The notes beneath the pieces are model-generated. The model saw nothing but the letters and a program-made list of their open reading frames with translations. It was not told the DNA's origin and did no database searches. A stretch of DNA of 64,000 nucleotides from Saccopteryx bilineata (Eukaryota; Chordata; Mammalia; Chiroptera; Emballonuridae), in contig NC_089498.1 of NCBI RefSeq assembly GCF_036850765.1, positions 70,410,305 through 70,474,304 of the forward strand, in the 5' to 3' direction. The position numbers and the translations under genes were made by a program. Of this stretch, positions 11,500 to 22,219 are shown piece by piece. Numbering within the stretch: position 1 is the first letter of the stretch; every line of letters starts with the position of its first letter.

Positions 11500-12060
11500 A
11501 GGGGCAAATTTAGTCATTACTAACAAGCTCCCCATGGCAGCCCTGAGTTAAGATGAAGGAGAAGAAGCAATTCATAGTTGCAGTGATTTAAATGGAGATT
11601 TTTCAAAGATAGGGGCCCTTTGTCTACAGTAATTATGGCGTAGGATAGCTGCAGACTTTGGCAATCACCCGTCTTCCCTGGTGCAGAGTGATGCTTTTAT
11701 CTTTATCTTTTAGGAATATCCATGTCTGAGGTGACCGTAATTAATGAGCTAGTAAAAAGCTGCCCCAGCCAGGCTGTGCCCAGTGTTTCCTAGCTTTGTT
11801 AAGAGAACCAGTATGGGCTAATTAATTGGTCTTCAGGTAATAACTAAATCAAAGGTGTCTTGGGTACCCTGGGAAGCCGGAATCTCCTCTTTCCTGAGAA
11901 TCAATCAACTCAAGATTGATGAAGGGCTGCTAAGGTCAGGCTTAGAAACACAAAACCATCTGCCAACTCTCTAGGGCTGGTACCTGCAGTAGAGCAATTT
12001 TAGAAGAACAGGTGTTCACTTTTAACTTACCTCTTCTTTTCTTTTATGCTGAAATCATGA
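11500..12060. promoter_or_regulatory. Candidate conserved non-coding element with TAAT sites
   Basis: A repeat-free block with GTAATTAATGAG (about 11737-11748), CTAATTAATTGG (about 11819-11830), a run of three TTTATCT/TATCTTTT GATA-type sites near 11697-11712, ATCAAAGG (TCF/LEF-like) near 11848-11855 and AATCAATCAACTCAAGATTG near 11900. Dense, varied binding-site-like words in otherwise unique DNA suggest an enhancer. Function is inference only. Confidence 0.4.
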
Positions 12061-12249
12061 TTTTAGCTAGAAAGAGCCTCCAGTTGGTTGATGAAATTCA
12101 CAAACTGTCTATCTCTTATAACTTAAAATAGCCTAGCCCAGAGGTATTGTGATAACCTCATTTAGTTCTTGCACAAAGTCATAAACCACTTATCCTTAGG
12201 AATGGCCTTCCTACCCTCTCCAGAAGCATTTGGCATCATCAGGAAACAA

Positions 12250-12347
12250 TGAAAGACTGTATAGATTGAATGTGTCTCCCAAAATTCATATATTGAAACC
12301 TAATCTCCCATGTGATGGTATTTGGAGGTGGGGTCTGGGGGAGGTGA
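12250..12347 (+). mobile_element. ERVL-MaLR LTR, left part
   Basis: GTGTCTCCCAAAATTCATAT, then TTGAAACCTAATCTCCCATG... is typical of mammalian MaLR LTRs. It continues at 13336 after the piggyBac-type insertion. Confidence 0.75.
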
Positions 12348-12351
12348 TTAA

Positions 12352-13331
12352 CCCTTTGAGTAGTGAGTTATTTTCATGCTCGCTGACTGTAAAGCCAGTA
12401 GCCAAGGCCACCATCACAGCAGCCTGGCCCATGCAGGTTCGCATTGGATTTGGACAGTCGGTAGAGAAACAACGGAGCCAAAAACTGATAGGCCATCATC
12501 TTTAATCCTAGCTTGTGCCCGGCAGGCAAGTATTAATAAAAACACACACTGGGCTCCAAAACCCACTAACATTCAGTGCTCACAAAGCTACTGACTTATT
12601 CGAGTTTCCTAGAATCAAAGGTTTCTAGCTCACCAGACTTATTCACCTCTGTTCCCCATCTCCTTCCTTCTCCCTGCACAAACTCTGCACAAACTGGCTT
12701 CTCACTCAACACTCTGCCATCTTGGCTGCTTCTCCTGGCCTCCTCCATGTGGCCTTTCTCTGTTCTCTTCTCTGCTCTCTCTTCTAATACTAATCTCAGG
12801 AACTAAGAGCGCAAGCTTCCGTTCTGCCCCCATTTTATAGTGTAGAAATCCAAACCTTTAATCCAATATACAAAATAGGGAAGTGTCTAATACCATACAA
12901 AGTCACTTATCTGGGGCATGATGGGATTGTACCACCCCACATCAAAAAGGGTGGGAAAGTCTTAGTCCTAAAACCAAGCCCCAGGCTACAAGGATCCTGC
13001 GTGCCCACATCCCGCCCCTAACACACATTAATATCACCTGGGCGACGGCTTCCACGTGGGCAGCGCCATCTTTAACAAAGTGAGCATAATATATTTTATC
13101 TGCCCAACACTGACCCCCAGGAGTAAGTTTCTTTTCAAAAAAATAAAATTAGTTACAGTTACAGTTTTATTAACTTAAAATCATGTTTGTTAGATAACCA
13201 ATTTATGGAAACAAGAAGAATATACATTAGCCTTTTTTAAATGTTGCCTTATACATTTTTATAATAAAATTTTTTAAATGGATGGTGAGGAGGCACCAAG
13301 ATGTACATGAACGTTTGTACTACTCAAAGGG
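12352..13331. mobile_element. piggyBac-type non-autonomous element carrying a solo LTR
   Basis: A TTAA duplication at 12348-12351 and 13332-13335 flanks 13-bp inverted repeats CCCTTTGAGTAGT. Removing the inner LTR and one copy of its duplication leaves about 253 bp with no coding capacity. TTAA target choice is the mark of piggyBac transposition. It sits inside a MaLR LTR. Confidence 0.85.
12388..13109 (-). mobile_element. Solo LTR inside the piggyBac-type element
   Basis: Minus-strand LTR starting TGTTGGGCAGATAAA and ending GGCTTTACA, flanked by a perfect 5-bp duplication ctgac (12383-12387 and 13110-13114). Same family as 1325-1927 but with an extra stretch between the 5' part and the GAGAAGCCAGTTTGTGCAGA block. 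No internal region. Confidence 0.85.
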
Positions 13332-13335
13332 TTAA

Positions 13336-13595
13336 ATCATGAGTGTGGAATCCTCATGAATAGGGATTTATAAAAGAGATCCTAAAGATCTCCCTCGCCC
13401 CTTCTACCATGTGAGGACACAACAAGAAGACAGTTGTCTGTGAACTAGAAAGTGGGCTCTCACCAAAATCAAATCTGCCAGTGCTTTGATCTTGGACTTC
13501 CAGCCTCCAAAACAATGAGAAATAAATGTTGTTTATAAGCCATCTAGTCTATGGTATTTTTGTTATAGCAGCCCAAACAGATGAAGACAAAGAGC
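13336..13595 (+). mobile_element. ERVL-MaLR LTR, right part
   Basis: Continues the LTR from 12347: ATCATGAGTGTGGAATCCTC, CTACCATGTGAGGACACAAC, ATCTTGGACTTCCAGCCTCC, ending TTGTTATAGCAGCCCAAACA. Confidence 0.8.
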
Positions 13596-13854
13596 TCTAA
13601 GTTCTAAGTCTAAGTAAAATATGCAATTTACTTTGCAAAGTATGCTTGAGAGCCTGCAAAATCAGAGTTGACACTTAAATGTTTCTGGTTCCTTGAAAAT
13701 ATCTTTCAGGAAGTTCAGTAGTCTAAGAACATTTCAAAAGTCTTTGAAGATAATCTCTAAGCGTATCTGTATGTTTTTTGATGATGGTTCAATAACTAGA
13801 GTTGCCTTTCCTCTATAAAAAAAATATCAGGATTTACACCAAGTTTTCTTCTTT

Positions 13855-14004
13855 TTTGGGAGGTGGGGTGGGAAGGTGCATAGGCAGGGGGAGAGAAATA
13901 GGAATATCAAGCTGCACCTGTACATGCCCTACTGGGGAATTGAACTGGCAATCTCCACCCTCTGGGATGACGCTCCAAGCAATCGAGCTATCCAGCCAGG
14001 GATT

Positions 14005-14049
<45 letters not shown>

Positions 14050-14050
14050 G
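13855..14050 (-). repeat. SINE-D-like fragment with poly-T
   Basis: GAATTGAACTGGCAATCTCC and GACGCTCCAAGCAATCGAGC, then TATCCAGCCAGGG, is the reversed tRNA-like head of SINE-D. A run of about 38 T (14009-14046) follows, probably the tail of a second, poorly preserved insertion. Confidence 0.6.
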
Positions 14051-14766
14051 CTAGAAGAAAGGGGAGAGAGGGAAGGGGGAAGGAAAGCATTAATTTGGTA
14101 TTTTTTGTTCCAGCTAACCATTAATGTCCCCAGTTTCACAAGAATATGGGAAATTCTCCAAAACATGTTTGCTATAGATTGTATATTTCCAAAAATGACT
14201 GCAGTTAAAGATATCCCATCTCATATGGTCTTATTACAATGTGACATTAACAGTCCATCAAGAGGTGAGATTTGTGTTTGTGTTCCTGCCCCATATGCCT
14301 GGGCAGACCTTTGAAATACCCCAGCCAGTAGAATGTAGCAGAAGTGAAATCCTGCGACTTACTATTATAGTCATAAAAGGTGACAGAGCTTCTGCTTAAC
14401 TCTCTCAAGACCTTGGGAGCCAAGCTGACGTGAAGTCCAGTTATTCTAAACCCGTCATGCTGGAAACATCATGTGGAGAGACTATATAGAGATAGATAAA
14501 GTATCCAAGGAGCCCTAACTGTTTCAGGTCCCAGCTGTTTGAATGTTCCCAACACAGGTTCCAGACATGTGTGTCAGCAAGCCGTTGGTCATCACAGCCC
14601 TGTCTTTGAGCCACCCCCAACCTCCAGGAGAGCAGAAACAGGCCTTCCCCCTTATGTCCTGCACAAATTCCTGACCTTTAGAATCTGTGAGCACGATAAC
14701 TATTCTTAGATGAATTTTAAAAAACTAAATGAGGAAAGCAAAACATTAACAATATTGGTCCTGGCC
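14050..14766. other. Unique sequence, nothing recognised
   Basis: No exon or named repeat could be assigned. Confidence 0.45.
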
Positions 14767-15108
14767 TGCCTGACTAGGTAATGGCACAGTGGATAGAGCA
14801 TCGGAGTGGGATGTGAAGGACCCAGGTTTGAAACCCCGAGGTCGCCGGCTTGAGCACGGGCTCATTGGCTTGAGTATGGGATCATAGACATGGCCTCATG
14901 GTCGCTGACTTGAGCCCAAGCTTGCTGGCTTGAGCAAGGGGTCCCTCGCTCTGCTGTAGCCCCCGGTCAAGGCACATATGAGAAAGCGATCAATGGACAA
15001 CTAAGCTGCAATGAAGAATTGATACTTCTCTTCTCTCTCCCTTCCTGTCTGTCTCTATCTGTCCCTCTCTTTGTTTTTCTCTCTGTCTCTGTCACCAAAA
15101 AACAAACA
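14767..15108 (+). repeat. SINE-A
   Basis: Head GCCTGACTAGGTAATGGCAC, core units, AAGGCACATATGAGAAAGCG, TCTCTCC tail and A-rich end. Confidence 0.88.
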
Positions 15109-15118
15109 AAACAATTTT

Positions 15119-15462
15119 GGCCCTGGCCTGTTGGCTCAGCAGTAGAGCGTCAGCCTGGAGTATGGAAGTCCCAGGTTCAATTCTCAGTCTGGGCACACAA
15201 AAGAAGTGACCATCTGCTTCTCCACCTCTCTCTCTCTCTCTTCCCCTCCAACAGCCATGGCTCGAGTGGTTTGAGCAAAGATGGTCCCAGGTGCTAAGGA
15301 TCATGGCCTCACCTCAAGTGCTAAAAAAACTTGGTTGCCAAGCAACAGAGCAGCAGCTCCAGATGGGTAAAGCATCTCCTGATAGGGGGCTTGCCGGATG
15401 GATCCTGGTCGGGGTGCATGCGGGACTCTGTTTCTGCCTCCCCACTTCTCACTTAAAAAAAA
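15119..15462 (+). repeat. SINE-B
   Basis: Head GGCCCTGGCCTGTTGGCTCA and right half with GGATGGATCCTGGTCGGGGT, CATGCGGGACTCTGT. It follows the SINE-A by about 10 bp. Confidence 0.88.
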
Positions 15463-16313
15463 CATTGGAAGAAAATTTAGGCAACATTATATACCACCTG
15501 TGGTGTAGGGAAGATTATTCCAACCAAAAGGGAAACTCAGAGGCTATAAAAGAAGCAATAGACAGATTTGACTACATAAATACTTTAAAATGTGTTTGAT
15601 GAAAATCATACAGACAAAACTTTGGGGAAAATATTCCCATATCTATGACAGATAAAAGGTCATTATATACAGAGTGTTTTTGCAAACTGGTAACAAAACA
15701 CAATCTAAAATAGGCAAGATATATGAATAGACAGTTCAGAAAAGAGAAAATATGAAAGGTTAATTAACTGTATCAAAAGATATAACTTCCCCCACAATGC
15801 AAATTAGATAAAGTGAGATGTCCCTGGCCAATTAGTTCAGTTGGTTAAGAGCGTCATCCCAAAACAACAAGGTTGTGGGTTCAATCCCCTGTCAGGGCAC
15901 ACATGGGAAGCAATGGAAGAATGGTTGACTGAGTGAGACAACAAATGTTTTCCTTCTCTCTCTCTCCCTTCTGCCGCGAACCGGCGCGGCTAGTAATTCC
16001 AGGTCCTGAGTGGGAATGACGTGGAATTAAGAGAACAGGCTTAGAGAAAAGGGAAGATGGGATCAGGAGGCCTCTGCAATGCTGATGGCAAGAACAGAGC
16101 ACGCTCAACATTGGCTTCCTGCTTTATTTATAGGGCACAGTAGGCCATTAGCAAATCAAAGAGATCTGTGATCACATTTCCAAGGCAACCCAAGAATTTT
16201 ACCAAGTGCAGAAAACCCCCACCATACATAATATCTTAACTTCACAAAACAAAGGATTAAAGAAACTTGCCCCCAGTCTTTCTGGGGGACCTGGGGGTAG
16301 GATGAGTATAAAC

Positions 16314-16666
16314 CAGAGGTAGTCAACCTCTTTATACCTACCACCTACTTTTGTATCTCTGTTAGTAGTAAAATTTTCTAACCACCCACCAGTTCCACAG
16401 TAATGGTGATTTATAAAGTAGGGAAGTAACTTTACTTCATAAAATTTATAAAGCAGAGTTACAGCAAGTTAAAGCATATAATAATAATTACTTACCAAGT
16501 ACTTTATGTTGGATTTTCGCTAAGTTTGGAAGAATAAATCTTTATAAAAACAACTTACTATAGTTAAATCTATCTTTTTATTTATACTTTGGTTGCTCCG
16601 CTACCGCCCACCATGAAAGCTGGAATACCCACTAGTAGGCGGTAGGGACCAGGTTGACTACCACTG
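16314..16666. mobile_element. hAT-type non-autonomous element
   Basis: Inverted ends CAGAGGTAGTCAACCT / AGGTTGACTACCACTG with an 8-bp duplication, gtataaac (16306-16313) and gtataaag (16667-16674). No coding sequence. It lies inside the LTR. Confidence 0.87.
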
Positions 16667-16685
16667 GTATAAAGAATCCAGCACC

Positions 16686-16967
16686 GCCTGACCAGGTGGT
16701 GGCGCAGTGGATAGAGCGTCGGACTGGGATGCGGAAGGACCCAGGTTCGAGACCCCGAGGTCGCCAGCTTGAGCACGGGCTCAGCTGGCTTGAGCAAAGA
16801 GCTCACTCGGTCTGCTGAAGGCCCACGGTCAAGGCACATGTGAGAAAGCAATCAATGAACAACTAAGAAGTCGCAACGCGCAACGAGAAACTGATGATTG
16901 ATGCTTCTCATCTCTCTCCGTTCCTGTCTGTCCCTGTCTATCTCTGCCTCTGTAAAAAAAAAAAAAA
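16686..16967 (+). repeat. SINE-A in the LTR
   Basis: Head GCCTGACCAGGTGGTGGCGC, with perfect 13-bp duplication agaatccagcacc (16673-16685 and 16968-16980). Its left duplication overlaps the right duplication of the hAT by two bases, so it landed directly beside the hAT. Confidence 0.93.
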
Positions 16968-17136
16968 AGAATCCAGCACCATAGCAAAATAGCCTTTAGC
17001 AACTTCACAGAACAAGTGAGGTGGGGGTTTGGGCAGACTGTCAGCTTACTGCCAGTTCCCCACACCTCTGTCCCCCAAAAATCTAAACTGCAAAGACCCT
17101 GTTGGCTTTTGGTCCCCAACACCCTTCCTCTCCTTT

Positions 17137-17505
17137 TTTTGATATTTTCATTTTTATTTATTTAGTGAGAGAGAGGGACAGGCAGGGACAGATAGGAAGG
17201 GAGAGAGATGAGAAGCATCAACTCATAGTTTCAGTATTTAGTTCACTTATTGCTTTTTAATATGTGCCTTGACTGGAAGGCTCCAGCCAAGCCGTGACCC
17301 CTTGCTCAAGCCAGCAACCTTGGACTCCAGTCAGCAACCATGGGGTCATGTCTGTGATACCATGCTCAAGCCAGCAACCCCACACTCAAACTGGTGAGCC
17401 CACACTCAAGCAGAATGAGTCCGTGCTCAAGCTGGTGACCTTGGGGTTTCAAACCTGGGTCCTCAGTGTCCCAGGTCTCTATCCACTGTTCATCACCTGG
17501 CCAGG
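17137..17505 (-). repeat. SINE-A (minus)
   Basis: A GAGAGAGAGGGACAGGCAGG start, GATGAGAAGCATCAACTC, AAGCCAGCAACC units and head CATCACCTGGCCAGGC. It sits in the tail of the split SINE-D. Confidence 0.87.
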
Positions 17506-17543
17506 CCCTTTCCCTGTCTTTCTAAAAATCAATGAAAAATTAT

Positions 17544-17683
17544 GCCCTAGCTGAACAGCTCAGGGTCGGAGTGTCGTCCCGGAGTGCAGAGGTTGCCAGT
17601 GCGTATCCTCAGTCAGGGTACATATAGGAGCAGCTCAGTGTTCCTGTATCTCTCTTTCCCTGCCTCTCTCTCAAAAAAAAAAA
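17544..17683 (+). repeat. SINE-D
   Basis: TGCCCTAGCTGAACAGCTCA ... GGTACATATAGGAGCAGCTC, AGTGTTCCTGTATCTC and an A-rich end. Adjacent to the split SINE-D. Confidence 0.82.
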
Positions 17684-18073
17684 GTATCAGTGAGAGCTAT
17701 GACAAACTTCCGCTGGCGAGGTTGTGAAAGGATACGCACTAATGGCAATGTGAACAGCTACAGCCTTTCGGGGAAAGCTACCTGACTTATATCTACAAAA
17801 ATGAAAAATACATACATTTTTCAAACACTAAATCCCTCTCAAATCTAACCTAAAGAAATAAAAGTACCAGAACATAAATAAATAAAATTGCTCTGTGTCG
17901 TACAGATTATAATGGTAAAAATCTGGAAATAAGTAAAAGATTTCCAGTAGGAGGTTGAGGGGGATGACTGAATAAATTGTGGAACACCCATACTGTGGAA
18001 TAGTGTTCTATCATTAGAAAGAATAAGCTAAAAGATCTATAGCAGTTGAATGTTATATAAAGAAAAGATGCAT

Positions 18074-18400
18074 GCCTGACCAGGTGGTGGCGCAGTGGAT
18101 AGAGCGTTGGACTGGGATGCAGAGGACCCAGGTTCAAGACCCCAAGGTCGCCAGCTTGAGCGCGGGCTCATCTGGTTTGAGCAAAGATCACCAGCTTGGA
18201 CCCAAGGTCACTGGCTCCAGCAAGCGGTTACTGGGTTTGCTGTAGCCCCACGGTCAAGGCACATATAAGAAACCAATCAATGAACAACTAAGGTGTCACA
18301 ATGCGCAACGAAAAACTAATGATTGATGCTTCTCATCTCTCCGTTTCTGTCTGTCTGTCTGTCTGTCCCTATCTATCCCTCTCTCTCAGAAAAAAAAAAA
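18074..18400 (+). repeat. SINE-A in the old L1
   Basis: Head GCCTGACCAGGTGGTGGCGC, intact core, CTGTCTGTCTGTCTGTCTGTCC tail region and duplication aaaagatgca on both sides. Confidence 0.92.
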
Positions 18401-18768
18401 AAGATGCAGAGCGGTATGTAACATGACACTATTGCCCTAAAACAAACATATACAAAACCGGAATTGTATATATGTGTGATGGATTATATGAGCATGAAGA
18501 AAAATGTAGAAGAATGTGCCAGGTTATCAATAACAATTTCCTGGGGGTAGGGAGTGGGGCAGGAGGAGTACTAGTTGAAGGTTGGGCAAGAAAATGAAAA
18601 AGACTCAGTATGTATTTATAGATGGAACCCTGGGCAAGTGCATGAGTAGAAAATTGAACACTCAGCCCTCAGTAAAAGCCCTGAGATAAGGAGTCAAATC
18701 AGTGCAAAGGTGTGGAATATGCCTAGCGAAGGGCACACAGACACAGAGGGATCCCGTCCAAGCAGGGA

Positions 18769-19113
18769 GCCTGACTGGCAGTGGCGCAGCGGATAGCATC
18801 GACCTGGGGCACTGAGGTTCCAGGTTTGAAACCCTCAGGTCACTGGCTTGAGCTCAGGCTTGCCAGCTTGAGCACAAGGTTGCCGGCTTGACATGGAATC
18901 ATCCACATGATCCCGTGGTCACTGGCTTGAAGCCCAAAGTTGCTGGCTTGAGCCTAAGTCCACTGGCTTGAGCAAGGAAGGAGTCACTGGCTCAACTTGA
19001 GACCCCTTGGTCAAGGCATGTATGAGAAGCAATCAATGAACAACTAAAGTGATGCAACTATGAATTGATGCTTCTCATCTCTCCTGCCCCTATCTGTCTG
19101 TCTCTCTCTCTCA

Positions 19114-19148
<35 letters not shown>
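18769..19148 (+). repeat. SINE-A with long A-run
   Basis: Head GCCTGACTGGCAGTGGCGCA, long core, and a tail of about 33 A. Near-duplication tccaagcaggga / tccaagtaggga. Confidence 0.9.
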
Positions 19149-19152
<4 letters not shown>

Positions 19153-19470
19153 AAGTAGGGAGAGGAGGATATCCATGTAGTGATGGGAGTAACCAGGAAT
19201 GGGAGCCAGAGTCCGTGCAGGGAAAACAGGGATTTTCTGCAGGATTTGGGATAGAGACATGGCAGATGGTTACAAATAGGGATTGATCAAATAAGTAAAT
19301 ATGTTAATGACAATGGAAGAAACATTTCTCATTATTGGTAGATGGAGCTACAAATACAGAAAGGGCTTGTGATGTTGGATTAGAGTTGGAGGTATTCATT
19401 TGAATTCATGGTTCTCAATATATAGATAGATATAGAAATAAATGTGTGTGTATAAAATATATATCCTCGG

Positions 19471-19665
19471 GCCTGACCTGTGGTGGCTCAGTGGATAAAG
19501 CGTCAACCTGGAACACTGAGGTCGCCAGTTCGAAACCTGGGCTTGCCTGATCAAGGCACATATGGGAGTTGATACTTCCTGATGCTTCCTGCTCCTTCCT
19601 TCTCTCTTTCTCTCCTCTCTCTAAAATGAATAAATAAAATCTAAAATATAAATAAATAAACTCTT
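19471..19665 (+). repeat. SINE-C
   Basis: Head GCCTGACCTGTGGTGGCTCA, GGTCGCCAGTTCGAAACCTG, tail CTAAAATGAATAAATAAAATC. Confidence 0.88.
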
Positions 19666-19691
19666 ACATAGTTGAATTTAAAAATATTCTC

Positions 19692-19849
19692 TGCCCTGGC
19701 TGGATAGCTCTGTTGGTTAGTGTTGCCCTGAAACAAAGGTTTTGGTTCAATCCCCGGTCAGGGCACATACAGGAACAGATCAATGTTCCTGTCTCTCTTT
19801 TTCTCTCTTCCTCCTCTTTCTCTAAAAGTAAAAAAAAAAAAAAAAAAAG
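19692..19849 (+). repeat. SINE-D
   Basis: Head TGCCCTGGCTGGATAGCTCT, GGTTCAATCCCCGGTCAGGG, ATACAGGAACAGATCAATGT, pyrimidine run and A-tail. Confidence 0.88.
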
Positions 19850-20799
19850 GCTAAAGAAAAATATATTCCCTAATCATTTTCATTTCACAATATATGTAAA
19901 TCAAACCATCATTCTGTATGCCTTAAACTTATTCAGTGATGTATGTCAATTATTTCTCAGTAAAACTAGGGGGAAAATTATATATTCCCTAATTCTGTCC
20001 ATTGAGATAGAATGGAGCAACAATACCCAATAGGCCTAACAACTAGATCCTGGCTTCTAGTGCAATACCAATTTGCACTGGAAGGAATTAGGGCTCCTTG
20101 GAAAAATAGCTGATTCCAGGTCTGGGACATAGAAGAAAAGATGAGTTGGAATATCTTATTGTGCAAAAACAAGGAAGTAATCAAAGAATAATGTGGATGA
20201 AGACAGCTTGAATGGGCTTTCTCTAGCCAAATCTGGGATAATTATTTGAGCATCAAAATGAATACCAATAGTAATAAATTATAGCCCATTATAGAATACA
20301 GATAACCATAAATTCATAGATAAATGAATGAATAAATTGAAAGTTTGTTAAAAAACAAGATACTTAAATGGTTTCAAAGTGCTTTCCCACAAAATGGTTA
20401 TTAACTACAAGGGAGAAAAGAGTAACTTTACAGTGAGGAAATCTTGTGGATACCACCTTACTCAGATAACCAGAGTGAAAGTCATCAGTCCTGGGGTTGA
20501 TCAAAATCATGTGCCACTCAATAGGATGCACTAAGGACACAGTGTCACCTCTGTGGTATTCCTGCCGAAGATGCCTGTCCTAGATCTAACCACAAAAAGG
20601 CGTCTCACAATCCCACACTGAGGTACATTCCACATGGACACTGTCCTGTGATCTTCAAAAGTGTTAATGTCATGAATGTCAAGGAAAGACAACTATTCAA
20701 TTAGAGACTGAGGAAACATGAAAAACTAAATAGAACATGTGACTTAGGACTGGATCATTTTGCTCTAAAGGACATGTTGCTATAAAGGACTACTGGTGA

Positions 20800-21138
20800 G
20801 CCAAACCAGTCAGTGGTGGCACAGTGAATAGAATGTCGACCTGAGACTGAGGTCCCAGGTTTTAAACCCCAAGGTCACCACCGGCTTGAGTACAGGCTCG
20901 CCAGCTTGAGCATGAGGTTGCTGGCTTGAACATGGGATCATAGACATGATCCCATGGTCGCTGGCTTAAGCCCAAGGTTGCTGGCTTGAGCAAGGGGTCA
21001 CTGGCTCGGCTTGAACACCCTGGTCAAGGCATGTATGAGGAGCAATCAATGAACAACTAAAATGATGCAACTATGAGTTGATGCTTCTCATATCTCTTTC
21101 TTTCTCTCTCTCTAGTATACACACACTTAAAAAAAGAC
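20800..21138 (+). repeat. SINE-A, diverged
   Basis: Head CCAGTCAGTGGTGGCACAGT, core units GGTTGCTGGCTTGAAC, and the end GATGCTTCTCATATCTC. It divides the L1M tail. Confidence 0.8.
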
Positions 21139-21200
21139 TATGACATGATATGAATCAAGTCTGAGGATGAATGAATAGTAATATATCAGTTGGAGATTTT

Positions 21201-21870
21201 TTTTGAGAATGTAAAACAGAAGGTCACTGGACTTGGGGGCACCAAGCACATATGAAGGAGGGATGCCATACCAGAAATTGGGGCATTAAATAAACCCATG
21301 CATGCCAAAAGCTGGTTTACCTCACTCTGAGTTCCTTTCCTCACCTGGCTCCCTGAGCTGAACACTTACTCATGTCTCATTATCCAGAGTTTATCACATG
21401 CTTAATCCTAATCCAATGAACAGGCCAGGGAATGTGCAGGAGGTGGGGACTCCCAAAAATCAGGGCAACCTTGAAGTGTGTTATCACCGTCATTCTCATC
21501 GTCCTCAACGTTGCCCACTTACCATATATGTTCATACCATACATAAACTTGACTCTACTATAGACCAAAGTTACACAAATATTCCTGCATCCATAATTCT
21601 GAGCAGCTTCTCCAGCTGTCAGAATCCTAGGTCAGTTCATGGAGCAGCCACTGCAGGGACAAGGGGCTTCCAGCCACCTCCACAGCACTACTTCCGTTGT
21701 TCAGGATCCAAATGCCCAGGGAATCCTTTCTGATTTGGCTAAGCCCGAGTAGCACTCTGGCCCCCTAATTTGTAGAGATGAGGAGAGGTAGCATTGGACC
21801 ACTCTGGCTTCCTTGGTGAAGTTGGACACTACCTCCTTGACTTCTCACAATGAGAATTTCCCAGTCCGAG
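21201..21870. other. Unique sequence, nothing recognised
   Basis: A 111-codon open frame at 21398-21733 has no recognisable family or domain and no splice context. Treated as non-coding. Confidence 0.45.
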
Positions 21871-21878
21871 GTGCTAGA

Positions 21879-22219
21879 CAAGGGGTCCCCAAACTTTTTA
21901 CACAGGGGGCCAGTTCACTGTCCCTCAGACTGTTGGAGGACCGGACTATAAAAAAAAAACAACTATGAACAAATCCCTATGCACACTGCACATATCTTAT
22001 TTTAAAGTAAAAAAAAAACAAAACGGGAACAAATACAATATTTAAAATAAAGAACAAGTAAATTTAAATCAACAAACTGACCAGTATTTCAATGGGAACT
22101 ATGCTCCTCTCACTGACCACCAATGAAAGAGGTGCCCCTTCCAGAAGTGTGGCGGGGGGCCGGATAAATGGCCTCAGGGGGCCGCATGCGGCCCGCGGGC
22201 AGTAGTTTGGGGACCCCTG
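21879..22219 (-). mobile_element. hAT-type element, copy 1
   Basis: Ends CAAGGGGTCCCCAAACT / AGTTTGGGGACCCCTG with 8-bp duplication gtgctaga (21871-21878) and tagctaga (22220-22227), 6 of 8 matching. The whole element is the reverse complement of 33912-34245. Non-coding. Confidence 0.88.

Larger units (their letters stand above)
15972..17121 (-). mobile_element. Solo LTR with 6-bp duplication (ERVK-like), carrying hAT and SINE-A
   Basis: Minus-strand LTR starting TGTTGGGGACCAAAAGCC (at 17121) and ending CGGTTCGCGGCA (at 15972), flanked by the perfect duplication cccttc (15966-15971 and 17122-17127). A TATAAATAAAG near 16128-16138 fits the promoter or poly(A) area. After removing the hAT (16314-16666) and SINE-A (16686-16967) it is about 490 bp. 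Confidence 0.82.
15823..17540 (+). repeat. SINE-D split by a solo LTR and a SINE-A
   Basis: Head TCCCTGGCCAATTAGTTCAG and GTTCAATCCCCTGTCAGGGC at 15823-15965; a short pyrimidine stretch at 17122-17136; tail CTAAAAATCAATGAAAAAT at 17506-17540. The LTR entered its pyrimidine-rich tail, and a minus-strand SINE-A entered beside it. Confidence 0.75.
15463..18600 (+). mobile_element. Ancient L1 (L1ME/HAL1-like), heavily interrupted
   Basis: Pieces 15463-15822, 17684-18073 and 18403-18600 read in order as an old L1 ORF2/3' region: GATTTGACTACATAAATACT, then GGAACACCCATACTGTGGAA, TAGTGTTCTATCATTAGAAA, then the 3' UTR. All later SINEs, the LTR and the hAT element listed between these positions inserted into it. 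Confidence 0.6.
19149..21200 (+). mobile_element. Ancient L1M, interrupted by SINEs
   Basis: The 20.0-20.8 kb part (GATCTTCAAAAGTGTTAATG, TCATGAATGTCAAGGAAAGA, GACTGGATCATTTTGC, TGCTATAAAGGAC) resembles old L1M 3' UTRs and resumes at 21139-21200. The 19.15-19.46 and 19.86-20.0 kb parts are less certain. Confidence 0.5.

Noticed and set aside
13802..14314. 170-codon open frame
   Set aside because: It runs through a reversed SINE-D piece and a poly-T stretch giving a run of Phe; no family features.
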